This document shows, piece by piece, positions 41,894-52,970 of a stretch of DNA of 64,000 nucleotides; position 1 is the first letter of the stretch, and each line of letters starts with the position of its first letter. Below the pieces are notes generated by a model, which was not told the origin of the DNA, made no database searches, and saw only the letters and a list, made by a program, of their open reading frames with translations. Source of the DNA: Euglena gracilis (lineage: Eukaryota > Euglenida > Euglenophyceae > Euglenales); the NCBI GenBank assembly GCA_039621445.1, contig CP154956.1, positions 8,245,443-8,309,442 of the forward strand, written 5' to 3'. Made by a program: the position numbers and the translations under genes.

Positions 41894-42061
41894 GCTGCTT
41901 TTTTGCTTGGATCTCCATTCGATTCTCAGTCCCCCCCCCAGGAGGCTGATTTTTGTGCACGCCATGTGGATTTGTGGAGGTGGAGGTGGAGGTGGAGGTG
42001 GATGTGTGGATGTGTGGATGGGGGACCTCCAAAGGGTCTGTAGAGGAAGCCTGGCCTGGAG

Positions 42062-42128
42062 GTGCGCACGTTCCTGCGCAAGAACCAGCTGCTGCAGTAC
42101 GAGGGGGTGCTGGTCCACGAACTGGGCT
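42062..42128 (+). CDS. Exon E13, copy 2
   Basis: Identical to copy 1; the intron after it has a much shorter GA tract. Confidence 0.65.
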
Positions 42129-42150
42129 GTGCTCAGGGCCACACACCAGG

Positions 42151-42172
42151 AGAGAGAGAGGAGGAGAGGACT
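42151..42172. repeat. (GA)n microsatellite, copy 2, about 20 bp
   Basis: Contracted counterpart of 21669-21773. Confidence 0.9.
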
Positions 42173-42984
42173 GAAGGCTCAAGGGGCTGGATTGTGGAGT
42201 TGATCCTCAAAGTTCCACAGCCGACAGTGCTTGACAATTTCACCCTTTGTCATACAGATGCTCCATCCTTTTTTTTTGCTGTCAGCATAGAATAATGACT
42301 CATAGAACAGACAAGTAACATCGCAACGTGAACCTGAATGTGAACGTTGTTTTTTGGGGATTCACGTGAGCTTTAATTTCGAACTCCAGAAGGACTCACC
42401 CTTTGAGCTAGCCATGAGGAGATTATTTGACCTTGTACAGGCAAATTGTTGTGATGTGGGTGCCCTGTTGTTGAGCGCATGGAATTCCTCCGGCTTGTCA
42501 CCGACCAAGACTGGGGCTGAATGTGTTTTTTGTGACCCCTTCCTCCAATCTCATAGAAAAAGCTGTCCTGCCTGCCTGCCTGCCTGCATATGTTTATGCG
42601 TGATTGCGTGCGGGGGGATTTACAAGTTGCATAGTTCGCGTCTTGTTTTGGTTTGACTTTTTTGTTAAGTTTTTCATTCACTTGCTCAATCTGTACAAAA
42701 TTAAATTACAATTTTTTTTGGAAAATGTGCATTTATTTTACATTTTCTGACCTCTCAGTTTTCAAAGTTTTTTCTTTTCAAGTTTGCTTTCAGGGCACAC
42801 ATCCTGAATTTGTCATTTTTGGACCAAATTTATATTTTTAATTTGCTGCATAACAAAAAACGAGCGTGTGCAACCTGGGCAATCACTTGTTCAACACGCT
42901 TGCTTTTGATGTGGGATTTTTTTTGATTTTCGGATTTTTTTTCTCGAAAAAGGGAGCAAGGCTATTGTGAGGAAGAGTATTGAG

Positions 42985-43086
42985 ATAACAACCAAGCATG
43001 GAAGTGCATAAGCCTCTTTTGCTCATTCTGCTTTGCTTTTCGGTGGAAAAGTGCAAACGCTTGTTCAAAAAGTTTTCCTGGCACAG
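42985..43086 (+). pseudogene. Doubtful exon, copy 2, with nonsense codon
   Basis: Same as 22583-22684 but GAA is TAA at 43009-43011; the GTAAGT donor is intact. Confidence 0.3.
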
Positions 43087-43283
43087 GTAAGTCTTTGCTG
43101 CCTCCTGTCCAGCAGGAAAGTGTTCATCACAAGAGTTCCCAGAGGAATTCACATGCACCTGGCCTGTTTTGCATTTTTTGTTGCATTTTTTGCATTGCGT
43201 TTTATTTTGAAACGTGCGTGCGTGCGTGTCTGGGCTGTGTCACAGCCCCCCCCCACCTTGTCGGGCCTTTTTTTTGCGACAAG

Positions 43284-43436
43284 GGAGCCCAGGCCGCCCC
43301 GGCGGGGACCTCCGGGAGGCGGGGCTCAGCGAGCAGGCCCGCATCATACTGCTGGCGGCGCTGCAGGGGGACGACATGCTGGGGAAGCTGCGCAGCCGCG
43401 CGGCGGAGCTCAGGGCCGCCGAGCCGCCCATGTGGC
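43284..43436 (+). CDS. Exon E14, copy 2
   Basis: Identical 153 nt with the same splice signals. Confidence 0.7.
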
Positions 43437-43789
43437 GTACGGGGTCCGGTGGGGAGAGGGTGGAGTGCCAACGCCAACAAGGGGGACATTGTCTGCCCGC
43501 CTACCAATGGGAATGCCCTGCCTGACAAACTGTCAAGGTCCTGGCAGCCGGCCTGTCACTCTTGGAAGGTTGCGATACGAGCCCATCTCTCAAGCGACAG
43601 TTTCTCGGGGGGGATAGGAAAAAAATTCCCGAACACAGAATTGGGAGCACTTTTTTTTGTTCTGGCGGGCCCGATTCTATTGAATCTATGTAGGGGCTGC
43701 AAAAACTCCACCAGCCAAGAAACATCGAGTGTCCCCCCCCCCCGCCTCCCTCGCATGTCTCGCTGTCCCTGCCCGCAAGCTCTGAGAAG

Positions 43790-43885
43790 GTCATCTACGT
43801 CCACTTGGGGGCAGGGCAGGGGGGGCGGCCCAAGACCAAGTTGAACCTGATGTTCAAGGACACCGTGGTCAGAGCCCAGAGAAGG
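43790..43885 (+). CDS. Exon E15, copy 2
   Basis: Same limits. At 43811-43831 clustered changes alter Ser-Gly-Gln-Val-Glu-Gln to Ala-Gly-Gln-Gly-Gly-Arg; the rest is unchanged. Confidence 0.6.
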
Positions 43886-44461
43886 GTAGCAAATTAGAGA
43901 ATGCCAATTTCTGGAGCTCAATACTAATCAGCATTTATCAAACAAAAGCCACACGAATGCAAACGGTCACCTCAAATGAAGCAGTATGAATAGCCACAAC
44001 AAACAGTTTGAGAGGAATTGAAGGATCCTTGAAATAAGGTCGTTATTTACTGGAATAATGATGCACTTCAAAAAAGTGTGTGCTTTGATTGAAAGTGACA
44101 GTGTTTTATTCCAGCACTGGACATTACATCTTGTATTTGCAATTCCTCTGATGCCTGTCCCGAATGCCTTTGAGCCGACGCCTGTCCCCGGCGCTGCCTG
44201 GCAAGTGATTACCATGGCCAAGGGGTGACCCTGGTCACCCTTCGCTGACCACACGCATGAGTACGAAGAGACACTCAGCCTGCTGGGCTTGAAGGAGGTG
44301 GACTCGACGGCACCACTGCTCACCATACCCTGTTGCCCAAGGGTTTCCAGGGCGTTCCAACATGGTCAGTCAGCCAGCATGAGCCCAAGGTGACACGTAG
44401 GTTTGGCGACAACCTCATGGGGATGATCTGGGGCGGGTGTTGAAAACCGTGCAGCAATTGC

Positions 44462-45323
44462 CTTGGGGATTGTTCTGGAATTTCGCTTCCGATTCGTAGG
44501 TCCGAAATCAATTCTCAGAACATTGAGACGCCCGTGGAAATGGTCTCCCCCGTCCTTTGCTTGTCCATGACACACCCACTGACCAGCCACACTTTTCCTG
44601 CACCCAAAATGCTTTATGGTCTTTGGTGCGGTGCCCATGACACGGTTTGCCCATGACCCCCCACACGACGTCCCTTCCTGCGGTGTGCAGGCTTATGTTT
44701 CAGGAAGTGTGCGTCCCCAGGTGAGGGGGCGTGGGTGCGTATGGGCAGGCAGGGCACTTTCGACCTCCCCCTGGAGGGGGGTGGGGTTTTTGGGTAACCC
44801 CCCCATTTAAACTGACCCCCTTCTAAACCGACCGACCCTTCCAAACCGACCCATTGCAGAATTTCAACCAAAAACAGAAATAAACCGACCCATGGCAAGT
44901 TGGCTGCATGCACAAACATGCACCACAGAATGGAAGCCGCCAACAGAAAGAGCGTCCAGGCTCATCGAATGGTTATTTTTGCATGAAATATTTGCAGACG
45001 GAGCGCTGTTTGGTTGGCGCCTGGACAGGACGGTAGAAAGCGAATCAGTCATTGGTGTGACAGGAGAAACATGAAATTAACCTCTGGACCGACCCCCCCC
45101 CTCCCGGAAGGGACGTCATGTGGGGGGTCATGGGCAAACTGTGTTATGGGCACCGCACCAAAGACCATAAAGCATTTTGGGTGCGGAAAAAGCGTGGCTG
45201 GTACAGTGGGTGTGCCATGGGCAAGCAAAGGACGGGGGAGACCATTTCCACGGGCATCTCAATGTTCTGAGAATTGATTTCGGACCTCCGAGTCGGAAGC
45301 GAAATTCCAGAACAATCCCCAAG
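44462..45323. mobile_element. Foldback element, copy 2
   Basis: Counterpart of 24061-24923. Arms are 44462-44678 and 45106-45323. The spacer differs near 44690-44705 and 45078-45090. Confidence 0.75.
44892..45074 (+). CDS. 60-aa ORF in foldback spacer, copy 2
   Basis: Identical protein to copy 1. Confidence 0.4.
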   Translation: MASWLHAQTCTTEWKPPTERASRLIEWLFLHEIFADGALFGWRLDRTVESESVIGVTGET

Positions 45324-45992
45324 CCCTCCAGGATTTCCGCCAACCCAGAAGCCTTTAACTGATGGGTCAGGTAAACCCCAACAAATAAGACCCCCTTCCA
45401 AGAAAGACCCCCCAAAATAAGGGCCGATCGAACAAAAATTCAAAAAATAAGACCCCCCCAAATAAGAATAAGACCCCCCCTGACGGCACGAAGCGCTGGG
45501 GAGGGTGAAAAATTTCCCTGAAGAATTACCAAAAACCCCAATTTTGGACAGAAAAATGATGGTACTTAATTTTTTTTGGATTTTTGAAGTGCAAAAAAAA
45601 AACAAGGTTAATGTATAAATTGTACTAATTTACACATGCCACAATCGCCGAATGAAAAAGTTTATCTTTTTGGGAACCTGAGAAAGATGATTTTTTTCGA
45701 GCCCCGGTGGGTCAAGAAAACATCCAAAAACAAGCCCCCCCCCCAAAATAAGACCCATTGCTGGAGAGGATCCAGCAATGGACCCAAAAGTAAGACCCGG
45801 GTCTCATTTTTTGGGGGGGTTAGTGCTCTATCACACCCCCAAGGCACTGGGGCCCGAAAATGGCCATTTTCAAGGTTGGCACCGGGGGTGGGGTGTGCCT
45901 TCTATGGGCAGGCCCCCCGAAGCCCAAGGCACCCCCCTCCCCCAACAGGAACCCTGGGGATGAGCTGGTACCCCCCCCCCTTTGCTGAGCAG

Positions 45993-46107
45993 TCGTCCCG
46001 GGGGGACCCGCCTCGTCCTCGCCTGCGAGCTGCAGCTGCGGGCCGTCCCCGGCGCCTCCTTCGAGGCTGCTCTGGCGGAGTTCCTCGGAACGAGGCGGCC
46101 GTCGACG
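45993..46107 (+). CDS. Exon E16, copy 2
   Basis: Identical coding sequence; the preceding C-run is one base shorter. Confidence 0.65.
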
Positions 46108-47161
46108 GTGCCGAATGCCGCAGGGCTACCAAGAATACCCCCCCCCCCCGCCTCCCCAGAACCAGGGGTTTTTTTAGTCGTGGAACCCCGGGGGGGGGGT
46201 AGGGTGGGTGGGTCCGGCTGAGCCACCCCCCCCCCCCAGGGGGCCCCGGAGGGGGTGGGATATACCTTTCGGCGCCGAAGGCACCGAAATTTTTTTGAAA
46301 AGGTGCTAGCATTAGCATTGGCATTTTTCGCGATTTTTTGGCCATTTTCAGGGGAAAGTGGGTGGGTGAGTGGGGACCCCTCCTCCACCCCGGTCTTAAA
46401 GAAACCCTTGTCAGGGGTTATACGGTAAGCCCTCGAAACCGTGTGGGTGGAGCGTGGGGGTGGGGTCGCACGCCACACCCCCACCCCCTTCCTGGCAGGT
46501 GGGGGTGGGGGAAGGTCCAACCCCCCTCACCAGGCTGTCTCGTGCACCTACCACCTCCCCTGTGACACACCCTCAATTTGGATGACGGATGACGACCGTT
46601 CAGAGAAGAGCCGCAGCGGGGGCTCCGTTACAACAGCTTGCACAGTCCCAATACAACATGCGGTGGGTGCTTCGGCGGTACTGCACGGCACTGCAGCCGA
46701 AGGCGCCGGGAGCCCAAATCGGCCACTTGCCTGGCCAGGCCAGGCTGCACTTTGCCTGATCAGGCCCAAATTCGACCCGAACAAACCGTCTGTTCTTGCT
46801 GCGGGCAGGCACACGACTCAAGGCACCACCCAAATTGACGGGCGCCTCTGCGCATCGTACATCCCGCCGCCACTCAGCGTCCGGGTCAGGCTTGTGCTTA
46901 GTCGGATGCCTACCCTACGGGGGGGGGTGCTAGTGGCAGGCACCCCATAGCACCCGGGGGGGGGGGTTTGGGGGGTGCCTGCCCATAGCCCCCAACCCCG
47001 ACGCCAAAGGCGCCGGGGGCCCGGAAAAGGCCATTTTCAATGAAAATTTTCTGGGTCCCCCCCGGACCCCTACCCCACCCCCTGGGGGGGGGGTGTGCCT
47101 GCTAGGGGCAGGCACCCTATAACACCCACCCACCCCCTCCCCCCCGGTCGGTAAGCACAAG

Positions 47162-47268
47162 CATGGTCCGGGTGATGGTGCGGCAGAAGAAGTGCTACTG
47201 CATCTTCAGCGTGCCGTCCTTCTCCGAGAGGGAGTGTGCGGATTTCAACGAGGCCGTCGACAACCTCG
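47162..47268 (+). CDS. Exon E17, copy 2
   Basis: Same protein as copy 1; two silent changes. Confidence 0.7.
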
Positions 47269-48041
47269 GTAATGTTCCGCCCTGATCCCACCTCTTCTGT
47301 TGCTTCCACTGCTGCTTCCACCGCTGCTTTACTTTCCGTATATCCCCCTCTTGAGTTGACATAAGCGCATTTCCAACACAATTTTTCTCCACCAACGTTT
47401 CAAGACCCTGCGCTGATTATGAGGCGTTCATGTTTAGGGTCTTCTTCAGGTTGCCAAAAATGCCCTAATGGTGTCCTTTGATGGGGGCTGATAATTAGAT
47501 ACAGGGTGGCTTGGAAATGGGATGAGCAAAGCAATACAGAGAGAACCACCCCTCCACCTTGCAAGGGGTCCGGACCGACCCAAAGGGGACTTGGGACACC
47601 CCCAAAAGTCTAGAAAAGAAAGAAAGATCACATTTTTCCTTCCAGCACTTTGTGCCGAAGATTTTTTGGCAATCTTGACAAGTTTTCGTCGGCCAAAAAC
47701 TTCCCAAAGTAGCATTCTGGGTCGATTTTTGGGGTAAAAGTTTTCAGCCGTGCAACTGTTTGGCAGGCAGTCCCCACCCCCTTCGTCGGACCCTTATATT
47801 GAACCCCGACCCAATCCCCTTTTTCAGGGCTCTTGAAACGATGCAAATATGCATTATTATTTTTGTGTTAACCTTCAATAAAGCCTCCTTACATGGGTAA
47901 ACTAATGTGTTCCTTTTCGACCCCCCCCCCCCCATTTCCTGCTTGGGCTTGCCACATTCCCTCTGAAGGGGGTCAGACTTCGACGGGCGGCATCCGCTGT
48001 GTGGGCAGTTTCGCTCACGCTGGGGACCTTGTGGAGGTCAA

Positions 48042-48224
48042 GGCGGTCCATATGGGACGGATTTTTCTTTCTTTCTTTCCTTCTTTCCTTTTTTTCACGA
48101 TTTCTTCTCCCGATTTCGACCTGTTTTTGCCCAAAAAATGTTATTTTTTGACCACCTTTTCTGTGGATTTCTCATTGTGCTGGGACGAATTTTTCAGCGT
48201 TTTTTTTTCCGTTAAGGACCGCCC
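48042..48224. mobile_element. Introner-like element F3, copy 2
   Basis: Left end GGCGGTCC at 48042-48049 and right end AAGGACCGCCC, here a perfect inverted partner. The interior differs by a CTTT-repeat expansion. Confidence 0.65.
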
Positions 48225-48272
48225 TGGTGGAGGCCTATGCCAAGGGCTCGGTAGACGCCATTCTGCAGCCCA
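48217..48272 (+). CDS. Exon E18, copy 2
   Basis: Same peptide as copy 1, starting at AAG|GACCGCC. Confidence 0.6.
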
Positions 48273-48675
48273 GTGAGGCAGGAGGCAGCTGGCTTCCCTT
48301 TCACTTCACTGGCTCAGCCATGTCTGTTTACATTTCCCTGTTGATAATGGTGGCAACTGCGTTGAATGGCTGAACAAGTCAAATTTCCTCGCGGTTGTTT
48401 AGGTGGTACTCAATTCTTATTACCAGCTCATACCAGAGAACCTGTTAGGGTCCCGCCCGGGTAACTGTCCGTGTCTCTGTTATCGGTCAACCTGCCAGGT
48501 GACAAGTTGCCCGGCCGGGGGGGGGGGGTTGGTAATGTGTGGGAATTGGAGGCATGCTTGTCTGCCATACGCAGATGGATCCACTGCAGTTTAACCCCCA
48601 CGCTGTGAGACTTTTAACCCCAAACAGTGCACGTATTTTGACCAATTCAATGAAAAATGTCATTTGCTGAATGCA

Positions 48676-48963
48676 GGGCGGTCCATAAGGGACAGGAAAG
48701 TTTTTTTTTTAATTTCCTTAAGGACTCCAGGCTGGGACTTGAATGGGCACAAAAATTAAACAGTCAAAAAACACAGCTTTTGATGATTTGGGTGGATGGA
48801 CGATGGCCCAAGGGTGCCAGGAATCAAATTTTTTCCTGATGTCGACCTGTTCTCGCTGAAAAATGCCAAAATTTCTTGCCCATTTTCCTGTATATTTTTC
48901 ACTGAGTGTGCTGGGACAGCGGAGTTTTTTTTTTTTAATTTTTTAATTTGCTTAAGGACCGGC
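48676..48963. mobile_element. Introner-like element F4, copy 2
   Basis: Counterpart with the same ends, an added TTTTTTAATT tract before the right end and a few substitutions. Confidence 0.65.
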
Positions 48964-49011
48964 TGAATGACATGGAACTGCGGTGTCGAGGATTACCTGC
49001 AACCTCGGAGT
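48957..49011 (+). CDS. Exon E19, copy 2
   Basis: As copy 1 but TCA to TTA; GTGAGC donor at 49012. Confidence 0.55.
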
Positions 49012-49066
49012 GTGAGCAAAAAAATACCCAAGAGTGAGAAAAAGCAATGTTTTTTTTAGTACACAG

Positions 49067-49195
49067 TGCGCTGCTGTCAGTGCGGCCAGAGCTGCCTCCC
49101 TGCCCCCGGCCCTGTATGGCCACTGCGAGATCCGGCTGGACGAGCGGTGGTACGAGAGCCTGACCCCACCGCTGCTTGGCGGTGGTCCTCCCGGG
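49067..49195 (+). CDS. Exon E20, copy 2
   Basis: Identical coding sequence and splice signals. Confidence 0.65.
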
Positions 49196-49718
49196 GTGTA
49201 AGGGGTCCCTGGCCACTCACCACACCGCAAACTGGGCCAGACAGCCAGAAGCGAAGCTAGCGCCGACCGTAAACAGATGAGAGGCCATAGTGCACCGAAG
49301 GGGGGGGGGCTCAGGGTGACGGCCTTGTTGGCCCCCAGGGTGGGTGTGGTTGCCTGGGCTGGGTCAGTCCGAGCTCCCAGAAGTGAGACCGCTGCAACCT
49401 TTTCCATCAAAAGCCATCGTTTGAGACATGGATTTGGAGGGGGAATGCTGAGGTGAGCGGCCACTGCCTGCAGGGAGGGAAATATGCAATTTTGCATGAT
49501 TATTATTTTGCATATTGTTGTTGTTGTTGTTATTTTTTTCAACTTTGTCAAAATTATTATTATTATTATTATTTATTATTAAATAATAATAATAATAATT
49601 ATTTTAATATTTATTTTAATAATTTTTTAATTATTTTTCAATGAAATAATTTATTTGATTATAAAATATTATTATAAATTATTATGTTTTTTGCATTCTT
49701 TCGCCGGCGGGCGTGCAG

Positions 49719-49864
49719 TGTGTGAGGAACTGACCAAGGTGGCCAGCCCGGACTCGAAGGAGGCGATGGCGGTGGCCGGCCTCGGAAAGAAGTTTGCACT
49801 GTTTGCCAGCATCGCCGAGATGCGGGAGATCCTGGACCGCGCAGGCCTCCATTCGGAACTTTGA
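49719..49864 (+). CDS. Exon E21, copy 2
   Basis: Same as copy 1 up to AGLH; the final residues differ before the TGA at 49862-49864. Confidence 0.65.
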
Positions 49865-50140
49865 GCCATCTGCAACCTATATGCACGCATCGAAGCCTTT
49901 TGAAGCTTTTATTGATTTTTGTTTGTGTGGGCATGCGTGCATGTGCGGGGGAGTGCGTAAATTTGTGTGCGTCGCGGAGCTGCAGGATATCCCCCCTTCC
50001 ACCCAACAGCTGTCAAATCTGCACACATGATCCCGTCGAATTTGTAATTCTCCCCAACTTGCCAGCGATCGCCACCCGCAATCAATTGCCTTCCTCTGCG
50101 CTGCCCAACTTCTGACACCCGGGCAGCTCTCACCCGCCAG

Positions 50141-50200
50141 CGTGTGCTGCCCAACTTGTCACGCGAGGGGAAGGTATCAATCCTCATTGGCACTGACCAA
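50141..50200 (+). CDS. Candidate short exon E22, copy 2
   Basis: As copy 1; donor CCAA|GTAAGA. The open frame continues to about 50470, past the end of the duplication. Confidence 0.35.
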
Positions 50201-50475
50201 GTAAGACCAGATAGTACGAGCATTACTGAGCATATTACAGACATCACGTATGGAAAAAGACATAGGGCATCTGCACGTGTAGCTCACGAGGGAACCGACC
50301 GGGCAGCAGCCTGCGGTAGTCGCAACTCAGTGGACGCCAGCATTTCTAAATCCTCCATGATACCGCGGAACCCTTCGTCAGAAGTTTGTCGTTTGCTGAT
50401 CCCAGAGAGGCACGCCCCCCTCCCCGACCGGCACACGCCTTTTTCAACGGCAGGAGTGACCTTGCACCCCACTTG

Positions 50476-50512
<37 letters not shown>
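50476..50512. repeat. (TG)n microsatellite
   Basis: Perfect TG dinucleotide run just after the end of copy 2. Related TG/GTGC-rich sequence continues at 50676-50860. Confidence 0.85.
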
Positions 50513-50513
<1 letters not shown>

Positions 50514-51267
50514 CTGCATGCATGGGCGGGTGTGGGTGTGTTTCGTCACATGGTTTTCCTTCTCTCTGTTCCGAAGGGAGTGCAGGATTAGGGTGAGGAT
50601 TCGTGTTTCTTGACGTTGAGGCAGGTGCACTGCCAACCTCCTAAAATGCACAAATTGAAGCCTTTTAATTTGTTGTGCATGTGTGAGTGCATGTGTGTGC
50701 ATGCGCGTGTGTGTGCGGCTGTGTATGTGAATGTGTGGCTGTATGTGTGTATCTATCTCTTCTGAATCAGTGTTGCTGGATGAACTCCATGGGAGACGAC
50801 GTGTGTGCTTGTGGGGGAAGTGCGTTGTCAGTCGGTGTGGTGCGCGTGTGTTGTCAGTCTGACAACCCTCGTCCCTGACCGCTCTTGTCTGTGTGGTGCA
50901 GACCGTTAAAAACGAGCTCTGCATAACCCTCACGGGGGGTGGGGGGGAGGTGCTGAAAAAAAAAAGGGCCCCAAAAACAAGGCAGCGCAGGACGGAAAAA
51001 TGGCTCCCCCCCCCCTCTGGGACAGCATCCTTTGGACCCTTTGGGGAGGGCTAGTCGAGGCCCTTTCGGTGTGGAGAAAGGAAGAAAAATACGGAAGGCA
51101 CCCGGAGGCCTGGGGCGTACCCAATTAGTGTAACTGGGAGTACCCAATTGGAAGCTGCCAGTCCTGGGGTCAGCACCAACCCCTGGGGAAGGGGGTGGCC
51201 CGAGCCGTGGTTGCTCAGCAGAACTGCCGCGAGTTTAGCTCACAAACCTTATCTGTCTCACAAAGTT

Positions 51268-51306
<39 letters not shown>

Positions 51307-51465
51307 CGCCCTCTTGCTCTCTCGCTCTGTGTGTGCGCACGTGGGTGGGTGGTGTATCTCTGTGGTGTTCTTTTTCCCACTCTCCCCCTTTCCACACGAA
51401 TCCCCCCTCGCTTTTAAGGGGGCCTGGGACTGAGTCACTCAGACACTGGTTGACGAGGAGCCCAG
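50513..51465. other. Intron-like or intergenic DNA with simple repeats
   Basis: GT-rich stretch to 50860, a G/C-tract patch at 50935-51020, then (TC)n/(GT)n at 51268-51307. ACCCAATTAGTGTAACTGGG (about 51119-51138) and a nearby TACCCAATTGG form a small repeated word. No gene is recognised. Confidence 0.4.
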
Positions 51466-51580
51466 GGAGGTGCCTTTGGCAAGGAGACCGTGTGGGATGG
51501 CATGCGATCAAAAGTTGAGAAACACACCGCACTCAGCCGAATTATCATCGCACAAGCATTGATTCGAGTTTTCGCCAACT
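51466..51580 (+). CDS. Exon E23
   Basis: Acceptor GAGGAGCCCAG ends at 51465 and the donor AACT|GTAAGT at 51581 is a consensus. The frame GGAFGKETVWDGMRSKVEKH then TALSRIIIAQALIRVFAN reads as an amphipathic helix. Codon third positions are mixed. No family is assigned. Confidence 0.6.
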
Positions 51581-51599
51581 GTAAGTCTTCCCCCCCCCC

Positions 51600-51942
51600 C
51601 CCCCGGAAACTATCTTGCCAGAGAACCTGTCAGGGTCCCGCCTGGGAAACTGTCAGGGTCCCTGTTACCAGCTGACCTGCCAGGTGAACGTTTCCCAGGA
51701 GGGTGGGCAGGGTCGATTTCATGGCATGGCAACCGGTTGCCTCCTGGAAGCTGCGCAGCGTGCCTGAGAACCCGTTGGGTTTCCGTGCGGGAAACTGCCA
51801 GCGTCGTCATCGAAGGAAGTTGTCAGGGCTGGCAGTTTCCAGGGAGGGAGGGGTTGGTGTGAGGTGTGCAGCCCAGCACAGCAATAGCAACGGCAGGCAG
51901 AGCCATTGGCGTTCGGCCTGTCCCTGTGTCCCGGCCGGCCGG
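51600..51942. repeat. Tandem GGGTCCCGCCTGGGAAACTGTCAGG paragraphs
   Basis: Words such as CCAGAGAACCTGTCAGGGTC, CTGGGAAACTGTCAGGGTCC and CAGCTGACCTGCCAGGTGA recur within 51610-51850 and again near 28040-28130, 48440-48510, 53000-53030, 55045-55110 and 55290-55375. This is a dispersed repeat family with CTGTCAGG as its commonest word. Confidence 0.5.
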
Positions 51943-52079
51943 GACCCCGACGCTCCGGAGGCGGGGGAGGAGGAGGGCGATGGGAAGCGCAGGATGGCGA
52001 AGCAGGCGCTGGGGATGCTGGTGGCCGTGCCGGAGCTGCTGGGGCAACTGCTGGAGGCGATGAAGGCCTGGGCGGCGTC
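51943..52079 (+). CDS. Exon E24
   Basis: The frame DPDAPEAGEEEGDGKRRMAK, then QALGMLVAVPELLGQLLEAM and KAWAAS is strongly G/C at third positions and lies before a C-run. Neither limit is certain: there is no GT before the C-run except beyond it (GTATCA at 52094), and a GC donor (AAG|GCCTGG) is an alternative. The Leu-rich helix recalls the helices of E8. Confidence 0.55.
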
Positions 52080-52157
52080 CCCCCCCCCCCCGGGGTATCA
52101 GCTGACTAGCACATTTTTTTCCCAGTAGGTCCAAGCCGCAGCCACCACATAGACAGG

Positions 52158-52320
52158 ATGTGTGTGTGTGTGTGTGTGTGTGTATGTATCATACACAGAG
52201 AGACATGTGTACATATACACACGTGTAGACATATTTAAGGACACACACACACACATGCACACATGTGTGCATACATGTGTATGTATATATGAACATATAC
52301 ATAATGTCTAGACACACACA
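52158..52320. repeat. (TG)n and ACACATG/ATGTGT mixed microsatellites
   Basis: A TG run at 52159-52182 is followed by ACAC and TGTGTATGTATATA words with several local palindromes up to 52320. Confidence 0.75.
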
Positions 52321-52448
52321 TGAAAAATGGAGATACATGGGCTGTGCAGGCCCCAAGTCGGAGGGGAGTGGGGAGTTGGGGAGGAAGAAAATGTAATGCA
52401 GGAAATCTAGTGGTGCAAGGTTTCCTACTTCAGCGTCCACCCACCCAG

Positions 52449-52619
52449 CTGGCAGCCATGTCCCTTGGGCTGCAGGTCTCTGCGCTGTTCAAGCAGCCCA
52501 AGCTGATCCGCAAGCGGGTGTCCCTGTTCCTGCAGTGCCGGCAGTTGCCTGGCAGATTCCTCGCATTGTTGTCCCTCCACACTCCCTGCCGTCACAAAAA
52601 CTCCCAAGGACTGCTGTGA
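52449..52619 (+). CDS. Exon E25
   Basis: Acceptor GTCCACCCACCCAG ends at 52448. The frame LAAMSLGLQVSALFKQPKLI, RKRVSLFLQCRQLPG is G/C-biased up to about 52550, then less so to the TGA at 52617-52619. The 3' limit is uncertain. It lies just before introner-like element F5. Confidence 0.55.
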   Translation: MAAMSLGLQVSALFKQPKLIRKRVSLFLQCRQLPGRFLALLSLHTPCRHKNSQGLL

Positions 52620-52635
52620 AATTGTCCTCACCCCA

Positions 52636-52970
52636 GGGCGGTCCAGAAGGGACAGGAAGTTTTTTTCCCCCCTCAAGGACCGCCCCTCAAGGACTGCCCT
52701 TAAGGCCTAATGGACGACCAACGGCCGATCCGGGGATCGAACGGGGTCAAAAATCAAATATCGAAAATGCGTTTTTGGCCTTTTGGGCGGATGGGCGATG
52801 GTCCAAGGATGCCTGAAATTCGATCCATCAGAAATCATCAGAAAACTTTTTCCCCCGAGTCGACCATTTTTGCCAAAAAATATGGCATTTTTTTGTCCAT
52901 TTTTTTCCCTATGAATTTTTCATTGAATGCGCTGGGACGGGTATTTTTTTTTTTTCGTTCAGGACCGCCC
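52636..52970. mobile_element. Introner-like element F5, most complete copy
   Basis: Left end GGGCGGTCCAGAAGGGACAGG, right end CAGGACCGCCC. A second internal set of ends (AAGGACCGCCCCTCAAGGACT, 52675-52695) suggests a nested insertion or a duplicated end. Interior words: ACCAACGGCCGATCCGGGGA, GGGTCAAAAATC, TGGGCGGATGGGCGATGGTC, ATGCCTGAAAT, GAGTCGACCATTTTTGCC and GCGCTGGGACGGG. Confidence 0.65.

Larger units (their letters stand above)
29850..50317. repeat. Tandem duplication, copy 2 (20.5 kb)
   Basis: This is a direct head-to-tail repeat of 9304-29850. The offset drifts from +20546 at the left to about +20467 at the right. Some blocks appear identical over hundreds of bases (about 45120-45960 against 24720-25560), others differ strongly, such as the A/T tract at 49540-49690. 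Real tandem duplication and a haplotype joined in assembly are both possible. Confidence 0.9.
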
